NCBI RefSeq assembly: GCF_000427785.1
Contig: NZ_ATYR01000003.1
Coordinates: forward strand, 1 to 36,985
DNA length: 36,985 nucleotides
Source: Massilia alkalitolerans DSM 17462
Lineage (GTDB): Bacteria > Pseudomonadota > Gammaproteobacteria > Burkholderiales > Burkholderiaceae_D
Reading direction: 5' to 3'
The notes under the pieces were generated by a model, which ran no database searches, had not been told where the DNA came from, and saw nothing but the letters and a program-made list of their open reading frames with translations. The translations under genes and the position numbers were made by a program. Each line of letters begins with the position of its first letter. Positions within the stretch are counted from its first letter, which is position 1. This document shows, in pieces, positions 26,386-35,176 of the stretch.

Positions 26386-26766
26386 ATGCCCCATATCGCC
26401 GGAATCGACCACGTCCAGGTTGCCACGCCCCCGGGCGCCGACGAGGCCGCTCGTGCCTTCTATGGCGGCGTGCTGGGACTGACCGAGATTCCCAAGCCGG
26501 CGCCGCTGAACGCCTCGGGCGGCGCGTGGTTCCTGGCCGGCGGCAGCCAGCTGCACATCGGCGGCCAGGCCGGCTTCGTGCCGGCCAAGAAGGCACACCC
26601 GGCCTTCGCCGTCGAGGACTTCGAGGACTACTGCGCCCTGCTGCGCGAACGCGGGGTGGAAGTGCGCGAAGAAGTCCAGGTCAATGGCCGGCGCCGCGCC
26701 GGCATCGAAGACCCGTTCGGCAACCGCGTCGAGCTGATCGCGGCCCCGGCGGTGACGAACGGCTGA
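26386..26766 (+). CDS. VOC (glyoxalase/bleomycin-resistance) family protein
   Basis: This 126-residue single-domain protein has the paired beta-alpha-beta-beta-beta modules of the vicinal oxygen chelate fold. The N-terminal module has GIDHVQVATPPGADEAARAF, with a probable metal-ligand histidine, and SQLHIGG with a second. The C-terminal module ends with DPFGNRVELIA and the ligand glutamate. The family includes dioxygenases, glyoxalases and antibiotic-binding proteins, so the substrate cannot be deduced. ATG 26386 begins the conserved fold; GGAGA precedes it. A hairpin lies in the leader. Confidence 0.9.
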   Translation: MPHIAGIDHVQVATPPGADEAARAFYGGVLGLTEIPKPAPLNASGGAWFLAGGSQLHIGGQAGFVPAKKAHPAFAVEDFEDYCALLRERGVEVREEVQVNGRRRAGIEDPFGNRVELIAAPAVTNG

Positions 26767-26845
26767 TCATGCCGCCTGCCCCGCGCATCCCCGGGGAAAT
26801 AAAAATTTATGCCGCATGGGTCCGCTGGCCTGCCGGCCCTATAGA

Positions 26846-26865
26846 ATATCCCCCATATGGGATAT
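26846..26865 (+). promoter_or_regulatory. palindrome overlapping the diguanylate cyclase start codon
   Basis: ATATCCC (26846-26852) and GGGATAT (26859-26865) are perfect inverses with a 6-base loop CCATAT. The start codon ATG (26857-26859) lies in the loop and the first stem base. No ribosome site is seen upstream and the frame is closed by TAG at 26842. It may be an RNA hairpin limiting translation or a DNA operator. A TATAGA hexamer at 26840 would give a very short leader. Confidence 0.5.
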
Positions 26866-28188
26866 CCGATAGACGCTCAGGTAAGCAGTTTTACCGGTCT
26901 CTTGCTCGACGCGGTCTGCGTGGTCGATGCGGAAGGCAGGTTCGTGTTCGTCAGCGCGGCTTGCGAACGCATCTTTGGCTACACCCAACATGAAATGGTG
27001 GGCAAAAAAGTGGTCGAGCTGGTGTTCCCTGCCGACCGCGAGCGCACCCTGGCCGCCGCACAGGCCGTCATGGAGGGCCGGTCCCACATTCATTTCGAGA
27101 ACCGCTACCTGCGCAAGGACGGTGGCATCGTCCACATCATGTGGTCGGCACGCTGGTCGGAAGCCGACCAGGTACGGATAGCGGTCGCCCGCGACATCAC
27201 CGAACTGAAACAGGCGCAAGCCATGCAGGCAGCCCTGTATGCGCTGTCCGAAGCCGTCCACGCGAGCGACGACCTGCCGGGCCTGTTCCGCTGCAGTCAC
27301 GAGATCGTCGGCGAGCTGCTGCCCGCAGCCGGGTGCGCGGTGGCCCTGTCCGATGAAGCGGCCGGCGCGGCGCGCTTTGCCTACCGGGCCTGCGCCCCAG
27401 GACTCGACGAACCGATGCGCCTCCTGTGCGACGAGGTGCTGGCCAGGCAGGCGCCGCTGCTGCTGGGGCCCTCCGACGAGGCGGACGGCGCGGCGCCGGC
27501 GCCGGGCGTATGCATGCTGGCGGTGCCGCTGCGGGCTGCACAGGACACGCTGGGTGTATTCGCCCTGCACAGCGGGAACGATGGCGCCACATACCGCGGC
27601 CAGGACCGCAGCCTGCTGATGTTCGTGGCCGACCAGCTTGCCGCCGCCGTCCAGCGCAAGCAGATGCAGGCCCGCCTGCACTTCATGGCGATGCACGACG
27701 AGCTCACGCACCTTCCCAACCGGCGCCTGTTCCACGACCGCCTCGCCACGGCGCTCGCACGCGCCCAGCGCCACCATACCAGGCTGGCGCTGCTGTTCAT
27801 TGACCTGAACCGTTTCAAGCAGGTCAACGACCTGCACGGTCACCTGGCCGGAGACCGCCTGCTGCAAGAAGTCGCACGCCGCATTGGGGCCTGCATGCGC
27901 GACAGCGATACCCTGGCCCGCGTAGGCGGCGACGAGTTCGTGGTCTTGCTGGAGGATATCGTCTTGCCGCTTGATACGGCACCGGTGGTGGACAAGATCG
28001 GCCAGGCACTGGCCGCTCCCTTCGTCCTGGCCGACGGGCTGGTACTGGCGACCTCGGCCAGCATCGGGGTCGCCTGCTACCCCGATCACGGCCGCAGCGT
28101 GCAGGAGTTGATGTCGCGTGCAGACCAGGACATGTACGGCGCGAAGCGGTCGCGGACGGCTATGCCTGCAGAGGCCGCTCAGGACTGA
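26857..28188 (+). CDS. PAS-GAF-GGDEF diguanylate cyclase
   Basis: This 443-residue signalling enzyme should make cyclic di-GMP from two GTP. Domains in order are a PAS sensor (about 8-120, with FVFVSAACERIFGYTQHEMVG), a GAF domain (about 130-265) and a GGDEF domain (about 280-435) with the intact motif ARVGGDEFVVLL near residue 357. An RxxD inhibitory site (RDSD) sits five residues before GGDEF, so feedback inhibition by cyclic di-GMP is expected. No transmembrane segment is seen; it is probably cytoplasmic. The PAS and GAF ligands are unknown. It has no ribosome site, and a palindrome overlaps the start codon. It is convergent with the SNF2 gene. Confidence 0.94.
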   Translation: MGYPIDAQVSSFTGLLLDAVCVVDAEGRFVFVSAACERIFGYTQHEMVGKKVVELVFPADRERTLAAAQAVMEGRSHIHFENRYLRKDGGIVHIMWSARWSEADQVRIAVARDITELKQAQAMQAALYALSEAVHASDDLPGLFRCSHEIVGELLPAAGCAVALSDEAAGAARFAYRACAPGLDEPMRLLCDEVLARQAPLLLGPSDEADGAAPAPGVCMLAVPLRAAQDTLGVFALHSGNDGATYRGQDRSLLMFVADQLAAAVQRKQMQARLHFMAMHDELTHLPNRRLFHDRLATALARAQRHHTRLALLFIDLNRFKQVNDLHGHLAGDRLLQEVARRIGACMRDSDTLARVGGDEFVVLLEDIVLPLDTAPVVDKIGQALAAPFVLADGLVLATSASIGVACYPDHGRSVQELMSRADQDMYGAKRSRTAMPAEAAQD

Positions 28189-28212
28189 ACGGCGACCAGC
28201 CGCTTCCGGATA

Positions 28213-31200
28213 TCAGGGCGGAAGCGGCGCGAAGATCGCCTGCAGCTCATCCACGCCGATGGCGGGCGCCAGGCCGCCGTCGGCATCCAGCAAGCCCTTC
28301 GCCAGCTCCCCCTTGCGGCGCTGCATGTCCTGGATTTTTTCTTCGACGGTACCGCGGGCGATCAGCTTGTAGACGAACACCGGCTGCTCCTGGCCGATGC
28401 GCCAGGCACGGTCGGTGGCCTGGTTTTCGCTGGCCGGGTTCCACCACGGATCGTAGTGGATGACCGTATCGGCAGCCGTCAGGTTGAGCCCGACGCCGCC
28501 CGCCTTCAGGCTGATCAGGAATACCCCCGCTTGGCCCTGCTGGAAGGCGGCGATCGGCGCGCTGCGGACTTCCGTGTCGCCGGTGAGCATTACGAACTCG
28601 ACTGCACGTGCACGCAATTCTTCCGCGATCAGGGCGAGCATGCTGGTGAACTGGGAGAAGACCAGGATCTTGCGCCCCTCGCTCAGCAAGGTCTCCAGCA
28701 GTTCGATCAGCACGCCCAGCTTCGCCGAGTCGGCTCGCCCCCCGGTGGTCTTGAGCAGGCGCGGATCGCAGCACACCTGGCGCAGCTTGAGCAAGGCGTC
28801 CAGGATCACGATCTGGCTGCGCGCAAATCCTTTGCGGTCGATCTCGTCGCGTACTTTGCGGTCCATCGCCAGCCGCACGGTTTCGTATAGATCACGCTGG
28901 GCCACACCGAACTCGACCGGCAGCACGATCTCCGTCTTGGGTGGCAGCTCGGTCGCCACCTTGTCCTTGGTACGCCGTAACATGAACGGCCTGACACGCC
29001 GCGCCAGCAAGTCCCTGCGCAAGCTGTCGCCCTGCTGTTCGATCGGCTTGCGGAACGCCGCGTTGAAGGCTTTCTCCTCACCCAGCAATCCTGGCATCAG
29101 AAAATGAAACTGTGACCACAATTCGCCCAGGTGATTCTGGACCGGCGTCCCGGTCAGGCACAAGCGATGTCTTGCCTCGATCAGGCTGGCGCTCTGGGCC
29201 GCCTTGGAGCGGCTGTTCTTGATGTACTGCGCCTCGTCCAGGATTAACAGGTGGTAGCGATGCCGGCGTAGCGCTTCCTCGTCGCGCGCCAGCAGCGGGT
29301 AGGTAGTGAGCACCAGGTCGGCGCCGGCGATCCGCTCGAACTGCGCCAAGCGCTCCTTGCCGTGCAGGAGAAGCACTTGCAATCCCGGTGCGAACCTGGC
29401 GGCTTCCGCCTGCCAGTTGCCCATCAGGCTGGTGGGCGCCACCACCAGCGCCGGGGCATCGAGCCGGCCGGCTTCCTTCTCGGCCAGGATGTGGGCAAGG
29501 GTCTGGATCGTCTTGCCGAGTCCCATGTCGTCGGCCAGGATGCCGCCAAAGCCATACTCGCGCAAGAATTGCATCCAGGATAGACCCGTCTGCTGATAAG
29601 GGCGTAGCGTCGCCTGCAGGCCGATGGGCGGGTCGACTTGCCGCATCCCCTTGAAGTCCTCCAGCTTCCGTCCCAGCTCGCGCAGGCGCTCGCCGCCCAT
29701 CCAGCGCAGCTGTGCCACCTCTTCCAGCTCGGCCAGGCGCGCGGCGTCCATGACCGGCAGGCGCAGCGCCTCCCCGATGCGGTCGCTGAAATACAGCTCG
29801 CCCAGCGTGGCGAGGATGGGCTTGACCCGCTCCCATGGCAAGGCGACGCGGGTGAAGTCCGGCAACTCTACCAAGAGTGCGCCGCTGTCGTCGCGGGCCG
29901 CCAGCGTAGCGGCGTCGAACTCCCGGGGCGCCTCGCGAATCATTTCCAGCAGCAGGGGCAGCAGCGAATGGCGCCGGCCATCGACCAGCACGCCGAGTTC
30001 GAGCGCGAACCAGGCGCCGGCACCCTCGCCTTCTTCGTTCAGTTCCGCGTACCACTCCTGCACTTCCAGCAGCTCGTAGCGGTAGTTGCCGCCAAACTCG
30101 ATCTCCCAGCCGGCCGCGCGCAAGCGCACCACTCCATGCCGCGCGAAGTGTACCCATGCCGCCTCGGCCGGCAGCACCAGCGCGCCGGGATAGTCCGCCA
30201 GCACCGATTGCGCATCTGGCGCGGCGAAGCCGAGTTCGGCAAGCATGGCCTGCGCCGCGGCTTCCGCCTGCACATTGCGCTCGATGAGTTCGACAACGCC
30301 ATCCGCGATTCTGCGCAGCTCGGTCTCACCCTCTTCGGCCGGCATGCCGTCGTAGTGAAAGAACAGCATGGCATGGTCATGCCAGTGCAGCCTGCCGCGC
30401 ACGCTCGTTCCCAGGCTGTCCAGCACCAGCAAGGGCGTCGGCAGGAGGTCGTCGCGCCGGCGGGTCTGCAGCGCTTGCGGCGGCGGCAGGATGCGGTCCA
30501 GTCCCAGCGCCACGAAACGCTCGGCCATGGGCGTGCGCTGCTCCGGCGCCAGGCGCGGTGCCGCATCCACCAGTTTCTGCAGCGCCTCCGGTGGCAGCGC
30601 CGCGAGCGCAGCGGGCGGCACGAGTTCGCCCAGCAGGCCGTCCTTGAAGTAGCGCATCGGTTCGGTCGCCAGTACGTGGCCGACCGCGCTGCCGTCCGCG
30701 CATCGCCAGCTCAGCTCGACCGATCCACCAACGTCGTTTGCATGCCAGCACAATTGCGCACTGCATAGCGGTCCCGGCTGAACGAGGAGCAGGTCGCCGC
30801 GCCTGAGGCTGGCGCTCGATTCCGCCCACCACAGCCTGCCTTCGGCACACAACTGATCCAGCAAGCGCGCGCCCAGCCTGCCAGCCGGCCTGGCTGCTTC
30901 GAGGTACCGGCTTCCCGCATGCAATCCAGCGATCAGGCGGATCGGCTCTTCGTCCTCGGCCTGGACGTAGGCAGGTCTGGTGGCGAGAAGGTGATACGTC
31001 TCGTTCTGGATAGCGACACTGCCGATACCGCCGTCCTTGCGCAAGCGCGCCCGGCACAGGTACAGGCGCGGCATGCCGGCGCCGCGCTCGGGTGCCAGAA
31101 CGTAGATGAGCCGCTCTTTCGGCGCCGGCGGCGGGCCGGACTGCACACAGGACTGCAGCATGGCGAATTGCTGCAGCCATTGCTCGGCCATCGGCGGCAA

Positions 31201-31497
31201 GCCGTCCCTTGCGCCGGCCTTGCGCTGTTCCAGGCCATGCAGCAGCACGGCGACGACGTGCTTGCAGGCGCTCCCTACCGGACAGCTGCAATCGCTGTCG
31301 AACCTGATACCGTGGCGGCCGGCTTCGACGAAGATTTTTTGCTCGTACACATTGCTGTAGCTGCCCTCGACCTCGCCCGTGATCATGCTGTCGAAGAAGT
31401 CGACATCGACAACCATGCCCTGGCGGGCATAGCGCTCGCCACGCGCGAAGGTGGCCGAATCGAACTGGCGGACAATGTCCTCGAGGGCATAATGCAT
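28213..31497 (-). CDS. SWIM zinc-finger SNF2-family ATPase
   Basis: This 1,094-residue protein joins an N-terminal SWIM zinc finger (C70, C72, C78, H80 in CSCPVGSACKH) to a C-terminal SNF2 helicase-like ATPase. Motor motifs are Walker A DDMGLGKTIQT near residue 660, DEAQ in LILDEAQYIKN near 752, CLTGTPVQNHLGELWS, and motif VI in ATDRAWRIGQEQPVFVYKL near 1033. Such proteins translocate on double-stranded DNA and are thought to remodel or clear protein-DNA complexes. RapA-like roles at RNA polymerase are known for other bacterial members. The middle 500 residues have no motif I can name. It is not beside any defence genes, so a house-keeping role is as likely as defence. Confidence 0.9.
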   Translation of the reverse strand: MHYALEDIVRQFDSATFARGERYARQGMVVDVDFFDSMITGEVEGSYSNVYEQKIFVEAGRHGIRFDSDCSCPVGSACKHVVAVLLHGLEQRKAGARDGLPPMAEQWLQQFAMLQSCVQSGPPPAPKERLIYVLAPERGAGMPRLYLCRARLRKDGGIGSVAIQNETYHLLATRPAYVQAEDEEPIRLIAGLHAGSRYLEAARPAGRLGARLLDQLCAEGRLWWAESSASLRRGDLLLVQPGPLCSAQLCWHANDVGGSVELSWRCADGSAVGHVLATEPMRYFKDGLLGELVPPAALAALPPEALQKLVDAAPRLAPEQRTPMAERFVALGLDRILPPPQALQTRRRDDLLPTPLLVLDSLGTSVRGRLHWHDHAMLFFHYDGMPAEEGETELRRIADGVVELIERNVQAEAAAQAMLAELGFAAPDAQSVLADYPGALVLPAEAAWVHFARHGVVRLRAAGWEIEFGGNYRYELLEVQEWYAELNEEGEGAGAWFALELGVLVDGRRHSLLPLLLEMIREAPREFDAATLAARDDSGALLVELPDFTRVALPWERVKPILATLGELYFSDRIGEALRLPVMDAARLAELEEVAQLRWMGGERLRELGRKLEDFKGMRQVDPPIGLQATLRPYQQTGLSWMQFLREYGFGGILADDMGLGKTIQTLAHILAEKEAGRLDAPALVVAPTSLMGNWQAEAARFAPGLQVLLLHGKERLAQFERIAGADLVLTTYPLLARDEEALRRHRYHLLILDEAQYIKNSRSKAAQSASLIEARHRLCLTGTPVQNHLGELWSQFHFLMPGLLGEEKAFNAAFRKPIEQQGDSLRRDLLARRVRPFMLRRTKDKVATELPPKTEIVLPVEFGVAQRDLYETVRLAMDRKVRDEIDRKGFARSQIVILDALLKLRQVCCDPRLLKTTGGRADSAKLGVLIELLETLLSEGRKILVFSQFTSMLALIAEELRARAVEFVMLTGDTEVRSAPIAAFQQGQAGVFLISLKAGGVGLNLTAADTVIHYDPWWNPASENQATDRAWRIGQEQPVFVYKLIARGTVEEKIQDMQRRKGELAKGLLDADGGLAPAIGVDELQAIFAPLPP

Positions 31498-31578
31498 GCG
31501 AAATCAGCTGACAATGCGTGGACGACCTGCATTATCGCCGATCGCCGCGGCCACGCAAGCGACCGCGCCGTCCCAGGA

Positions 31579-31605
31579 TTACCAGTAGATCACACGGTCC
31601 TTCAG
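31579..31605 (-). pseudogene. C-terminal remnant of a second M13 peptidase gene
   Basis: These 27 bases match the last 27 bases of the intact M13 gene (31743-31769) at 24 positions. On the minus strand they read LKDRVIYW then stop, against PKDRVIFW then stop in the intact gene. Just beyond it, toward higher coordinates, homology ends and an 83-base inverted repeat begins. The simplest reading is that a tandem M13 gene once stood here and was lost, leaving its last codons next to the repeat. Confidence 0.65.
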
Positions 31606-31622
31606 CATTCCCGAGTTCCCGA

Positions 31623-31705
31623 GGGTCAGGTCTGACATTCGGACACGAGCTCGAGCGTTACACGATGGTACTGCTCAGCCCGTGTCTAAATGTCAGACCT
31701 GACCC
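31623..31705 (+). repeat. inverted repeat with GGGTCAGGTCTGACATT arms (REPIN-like)
   Basis: Arms 31623-31647 and 31681-31705 are inverted copies matching at 23 of 25 positions. Each contains the small perfect palindrome GTCAGGTCTGAC. About 33 bases lie between them. This is a third palindromic repeat type in the window, different from those at 9617 and 18820. It separates an M13 remnant from the intact M13 gene. Confidence 0.82.
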
Positions 31706-31742
31706 CGGTGGGCTCGGTGGGCTGCCCGGGCCGCGCGCAGCA

Positions 31743-33812
31743 TTACCAGAAGATCACGCGGTCCTTCGGCTCCAGGTACATCTTGTCGCCCGGCTTGACG
31801 TCGAAGGCTTCGTAGAAGCCCGGGTGGTTGCGCAGGCTGCCGTTGACGCGGAATTCCGACGGCGAGTGCGGATCCGACTTGACCTGCGAGATCAGGGCCG
31901 CGTCGCGCGCCTTGCCCTTGCGTGCCTGCGACAGGCCCATGAAGATGCGCTGCTCGGCGGTGAAGCCGTCGATCACCGGACCGGGCTTGCCCTTCAGGTA
32001 GATCTTGTAGGCGCGGCTGGCCATGATGGCGCCGGCGTTGTCGGCGATGTTCTCGCCCAGGGTCAGTTCGCCGTTCAGGTGGTAGCCCGGCAGCGGGCTG
32101 TAGCCGGCGTACTGCGACACCAGCACCTTGCCGCGTGCCGCGAACTGCTTCGCATCTTCCTCGGTCCACCAGTTGCGCAGGTTGCCGTCGCCGTCGTACT
32201 GCGAACCCTTGTCATCGAAGGCGTGGCTGATCTCGTGGCCGATCGAGATGCCGACCGAGCCGTAGTTGACCGCCGGTTCGGCGTTGGCGTCGTACAGCGG
32301 GTACTGCAGGCGCGCGGCCGGGAACACGACTTCGTTCAGGGTCGGGCTGTAGTAGGCGTTGACGGTCTGCGGCGACATGCTCCAGACACTGCGGTCGACC
32401 GGCTTGCCGAGGCGGTTCATCATGTAGTCATGGCCGAACTCGCGCGAGCGCATCACGTTGCCGACCAGGTCCCCGCACACGATCTTCAGACCCGAGTAGT
32501 CGCGCCACTTGTCCGGGTAGCCGATCTTGACGTTGATCTTCGACAGCTTGGTGTGGGCCTGCTTCTTGGTTTCCGGCGACATCCATTCCAGCTGGTCGAT
32601 ACCTTCGCCGAAGGCGGTGATGAAGTTCTTCGCCATGTCCAGCACCTGCTGCTTGCGCTCCGGCGGGAAATGCTGGGCCACGTAGGCCTTGCCCACCACC
32701 TCGCTCAGGTTGCGGTTGATCTCGGCGATCGCGCGCTTCTCGACCGGGCGGTTGACAGTGGCGCCACCCAGCACGCCGCCGCGGAAGGCGAAGCCCTCGT
32801 CGACGAAAGGCTGCGACAGGTAAGGCGCATAGGCGCTCAGCAGGCGGAACTCGAAATAGGACTTCCAGGTGTCCAGGGGCGTCGCGGCGATCAGCTTGTC
32901 GAGCGCGGCCACATAGCTTGGCTGGCTGACGATCACGGCATCGACCTTGCCGGCCGCGCCCACGCCCTTCAGGTAGGCGTCCCAGTCGATGCCGGGGGCC
33001 AGGGTGCGCAGCTGGGCCAGGGTGTGCTTGTTGTAGCGCTTGACCGGGTCGCGGTTCTCCACCGCGCTCCACTGCGAGCGCGCGATCTCGGTTTCCAGCG
33101 CCACGATCCGGGCAGCCTTGGCGTCGGCGTCCTGGTGGCCGGCCAGCGCCAGCATCTTGCCGATGTGCGCCTGGTATTTGGTGCGGATGTCCTTCAGGCG
33201 CGCTTCGTCCTGCAGGTAGTAGTCGCGGTTCGGCATGCCCAGGCCCGACTGCGAGATGCCCATGATGTAGCGGGTCGAATCCTTGTTGTCCTGGCCGACG
33301 CCCATGCCGAGCGGGCCGCCGACGTCGATGCGGTCGAAGCGTGCCATCAGGGCGGCCAGCTCGCGCTTGTCCTTCAGCGCATCGATGCGGACGCGTTCCG
33401 CCTTGAGCGGCGCCAGGCCGAGTTCATTGCGGCGCTTCTCGTCCACGTAGCTGGTGTAGAAGTCGCCCATCTTCTGGGCTTCCGAGCCGGCCTTGGCGTT
33501 CTTCTGGCTCGCTGCTTCGCCGATGATGGCGCTGACCTGCTGCTCGACGCGCTCCTGCGCGATGCTGAAGGCGCTCCAGCTGGAACGGTCCGACGGAATG
33601 TCGACGTCCTTCAGCCATTTGCCCTGGGTGTAGCGGAAGAAGTCATCCTGTGCGCGCACGCCGGTGTCCATGGCCGTGACTTCGATGCCGGAAGTGGCGC
33701 CCGCCAGCGCCGCGGACGGCGCCGGGGCCGCGGGCTTTGCTTCATGGGCGCCGGCTTGGGACGCCACTGCGAACAGCCCTGCGATCAAAGTGCTGCACAG
33801 ACTACGTTTCAT
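31743..33812 (-). CDS. exported M13 family metallopeptidase (PepO/neprilysin-like)
   Basis: This 689-residue zinc endopeptidase has a signal peptide (cleavage near AGAHEA). The N-terminal helical domain includes DDFFRYTQGKWL, and the catalytic part has VNAYYSPTLNEVVFPAARLQ, the zinc motif ISIGHEISHAFDDKG near residue 525 and the third ligand in GENIADNAG near 586. The protein ends in DRVIFW, the conserved C-terminus of the family. It should cut peptides of limited size in the periplasm or outside the cell. GGAGAGAGAG precedes ATG. A possible -35 TTGACA lies at 33913-33918 (minus strand). The tail of a lost second copy lies downstream. Confidence 0.95.
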   Translation of the reverse strand: MKRSLCSTLIAGLFAVASQAGAHEAKPAAPAPSAALAGATSGIEVTAMDTGVRAQDDFFRYTQGKWLKDVDIPSDRSSWSAFSIAQERVEQQVSAIIGEAASQKNAKAGSEAQKMGDFYTSYVDEKRRNELGLAPLKAERVRIDALKDKRELAALMARFDRIDVGGPLGMGVGQDNKDSTRYIMGISQSGLGMPNRDYYLQDEARLKDIRTKYQAHIGKMLALAGHQDADAKAARIVALETEIARSQWSAVENRDPVKRYNKHTLAQLRTLAPGIDWDAYLKGVGAAGKVDAVIVSQPSYVAALDKLIAATPLDTWKSYFEFRLLSAYAPYLSQPFVDEGFAFRGGVLGGATVNRPVEKRAIAEINRNLSEVVGKAYVAQHFPPERKQQVLDMAKNFITAFGEGIDQLEWMSPETKKQAHTKLSKINVKIGYPDKWRDYSGLKIVCGDLVGNVMRSREFGHDYMMNRLGKPVDRSVWSMSPQTVNAYYSPTLNEVVFPAARLQYPLYDANAEPAVNYGSVGISIGHEISHAFDDKGSQYDGDGNLRNWWTEEDAKQFAARGKVLVSQYAGYSPLPGYHLNGELTLGENIADNAGAIMASRAYKIYLKGKPGPVIDGFTAEQRIFMGLSQARKGKARDAALISQVKSDPHSPSEFRVNGSLRNHPGFYEAFDVKPGDKMYLEPKDRVIFW

Positions 33813-33904
33813 CTCTCTCTCCAGATTGTTGGTGTTGGGAACCGAACGATCCTAATCGAACTGGAGAAGCAATGCCAAGGCCATTTTTGTATGCATGTTG
33901 TTTC

Positions 33905-33927
33905 AAAAGCCCTGTCAATACGGGCTT
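33905..33927 (-). terminator. weak terminator after the solute-binding protein gene
   Basis: On the minus strand AAGCCC (33922-33927), a 9-base loop and GGGCTT (33907-33912) form a 6-bp stem. Its last two T run into two more, giving four T in a row (33905-33908). It lies 15 bases after the gene's stop. The T-run is short, so it may terminate only partly, and the M13 gene could receive readthrough. Confidence 0.4.
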
Positions 33928-33942
33928 CCTGCCCTGCCGGGA

Positions 33943-35082
33943 TTATTTTCCGCGCACCACCTGCAGCTTGACCTTCTTGCCCTGGCGGTAGGTGTACAGG
34001 GTCATCGCGGCGTCACGCAGGTCGCCCTTGGCATCGAAGGCGATGCTGCCGGTGACCCCTTCGTGCCGGATGGCCGCCAGCGCAGGCAGGAAGCGTGCGG
34101 GTTCCATCGACTGGGCCTTCTGCATCGCGTCGGCAAACACCATCACCGCGTCGTAGGCATAGGGCGCATAGGTCTCGACCGGCGTGCCGTAGCGCTGGCG
34201 GAAGCGCTCGGTGAACGCGTTGAAGCGCGCCTCCTGGGCGCCGGTGACGCCACCCGCGACCGCGCAGAACACCTTGTCGTCGCCCAGCGCGTCGCCGGCC
34301 AGCAGCGGCAGCTTCTCGGAACAGACGCCGTCGCCGGACACGAATTTTGCCTGCACCCCGAGGGTCTTCATCTGCTTGAGCATGGGGCCGGCCACCGCGT
34401 CCATGCCGCCGTAGAAGATGAGGTCCGGGCGCTGGGCGCGGATCTGGGTCAGGATGGCGCTGAAGTCGGTCGCCTTGTCGTGGGTGAACTGGCGGCTGAC
34501 GATGGTGGCGCCGCCGCTGCTGCGCACTTCGCGCGCGAACTGGTCCGCCAGGCCCTGGCCGAAGGCGGTGCGGTCGTCGATCACGGCGATCCGTTTTGCC
34601 TTGAGCGCGCCGAGCGCATGGCGCGCCAGCGTGCGCCCGATCAGGTTGTCGTTGGCCACCACCCGGAAGGCGGTCTTGTAGCCCTGGTTCGTGTACACCG
34701 GCGTGGTGGCGGCCGGCGAGATCTGCGGGATGCCGGCGCTGGCATAGATCTTCGAGGCCGGCACCGTCGGCCCCGAGTTCAGGTGTCCGACGACCGCAGC
34801 CACGCGCGCATCGACCAGCTTCTGGGCCACCGCCGTGCCGGTCTTCGGGTCGCTGGCGTCGTCCTCTGCCTGCAGCACCCACTTGATCTTCTTGCCGCCG
34901 ATCGCGATGCCCTTGGCGTTCAGCTCGTCGATCGCCATGCGGGCGCCGTTCTCGATGTCCTTGCCCTGGTGGGCGCCGGGACCCGACAGCGGCGAAGCCG
35001 TGCCGATCCGCACTTCGGTCTGGGCGCTGACCGGCAGGGCGGCGAGCAGGAGGCAGGACAGGACGGCGGCGGCGGAACGCAT
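33943..35082 (-). CDS. branched-chain amino acid-type ABC solute-binding protein
   Basis: This 379-residue periplasmic binding protein belongs to the LivJ/LivK type I fold. The signal peptide ends at LPVSA. The mature start VRIGTASPLSGPGAHQGKDI is the family hallmark, followed by VVGHLNSGPTVPASKIY, FRVVANDNLIGRTLARH and a C-terminal TYAPYAYDAVMVFADAM. Such proteins bind leucine/isoleucine/valine or other small amides and hand them to LivHMGF permeases, but no permease or ATPase gene is nearby. The frame extends upstream to 35283, yet ATG 35082, with AAAGGG before it, gives the signal peptide. A good promoter (35111-35139) precedes it. Confidence 0.93.
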   Translation of the reverse strand: MRSAAAVLSCLLLAALPVSAQTEVRIGTASPLSGPGAHQGKDIENGARMAIDELNAKGIAIGGKKIKWVLQAEDDASDPKTGTAVAQKLVDARVAAVVGHLNSGPTVPASKIYASAGIPQISPAATTPVYTNQGYKTAFRVVANDNLIGRTLARHALGALKAKRIAVIDDRTAFGQGLADQFAREVRSSGGATIVSRQFTHDKATDFSAILTQIRAQRPDLIFYGGMDAVAGPMLKQMKTLGVQAKFVSGDGVCSEKLPLLAGDALGDDKVFCAVAGGVTGAQEARFNAFTERFRQRYGTPVETYAPYAYDAVMVFADAMQKAQSMEPARFLPALAAIRHEGVTGSIAFDAKGDLRDAAMTLYTYRQGKKVKLQVVRGK

Positions 35083-35110
35083 GGCACCCTTTCTCGGTTG
35101 GATGCGTTCG

Positions 35111-35139
35111 ATTGTACTGCCGCGCCGGCCTGCCACCAA
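35111..35139 (-). promoter_or_regulatory. promoter of the solute-binding protein gene
   Basis: On the minus strand TTGGTG (35134-35139), a 17-base spacer and TACAAT (35111-35116) give a good sigma-70 match, with the start expected near 35104, about 22 bases before ATG 35082. Confidence 0.6.
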
Positions 35140-35176
35140 CCGCCATGCGTGCGCGCGGCGGTGGCGGGACTGGAGC

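Noticed and set aside
26780..26811. CCCCGGGG plus AT-rich stretch after the VOC gene as a terminator
   Set aside because: The run after the GC part is A-rich on plus and nothing suitable follows on minus; it could instead be AT-rich promoter DNA for the diguanylate cyclase gene.
28213..31497. SNF2 gene considered as part of a defence island
   Set aside because: Neighbours are a diguanylate cyclase, peptidases and a transporter-binding protein; no nuclease, methylase or other defence gene is present.
31518..33971. 817-residue open frame opposite the M13 peptidase
   Set aside because: Antisense shadow; the M13 gene has signal peptide, zinc motif and conserved C-terminus.
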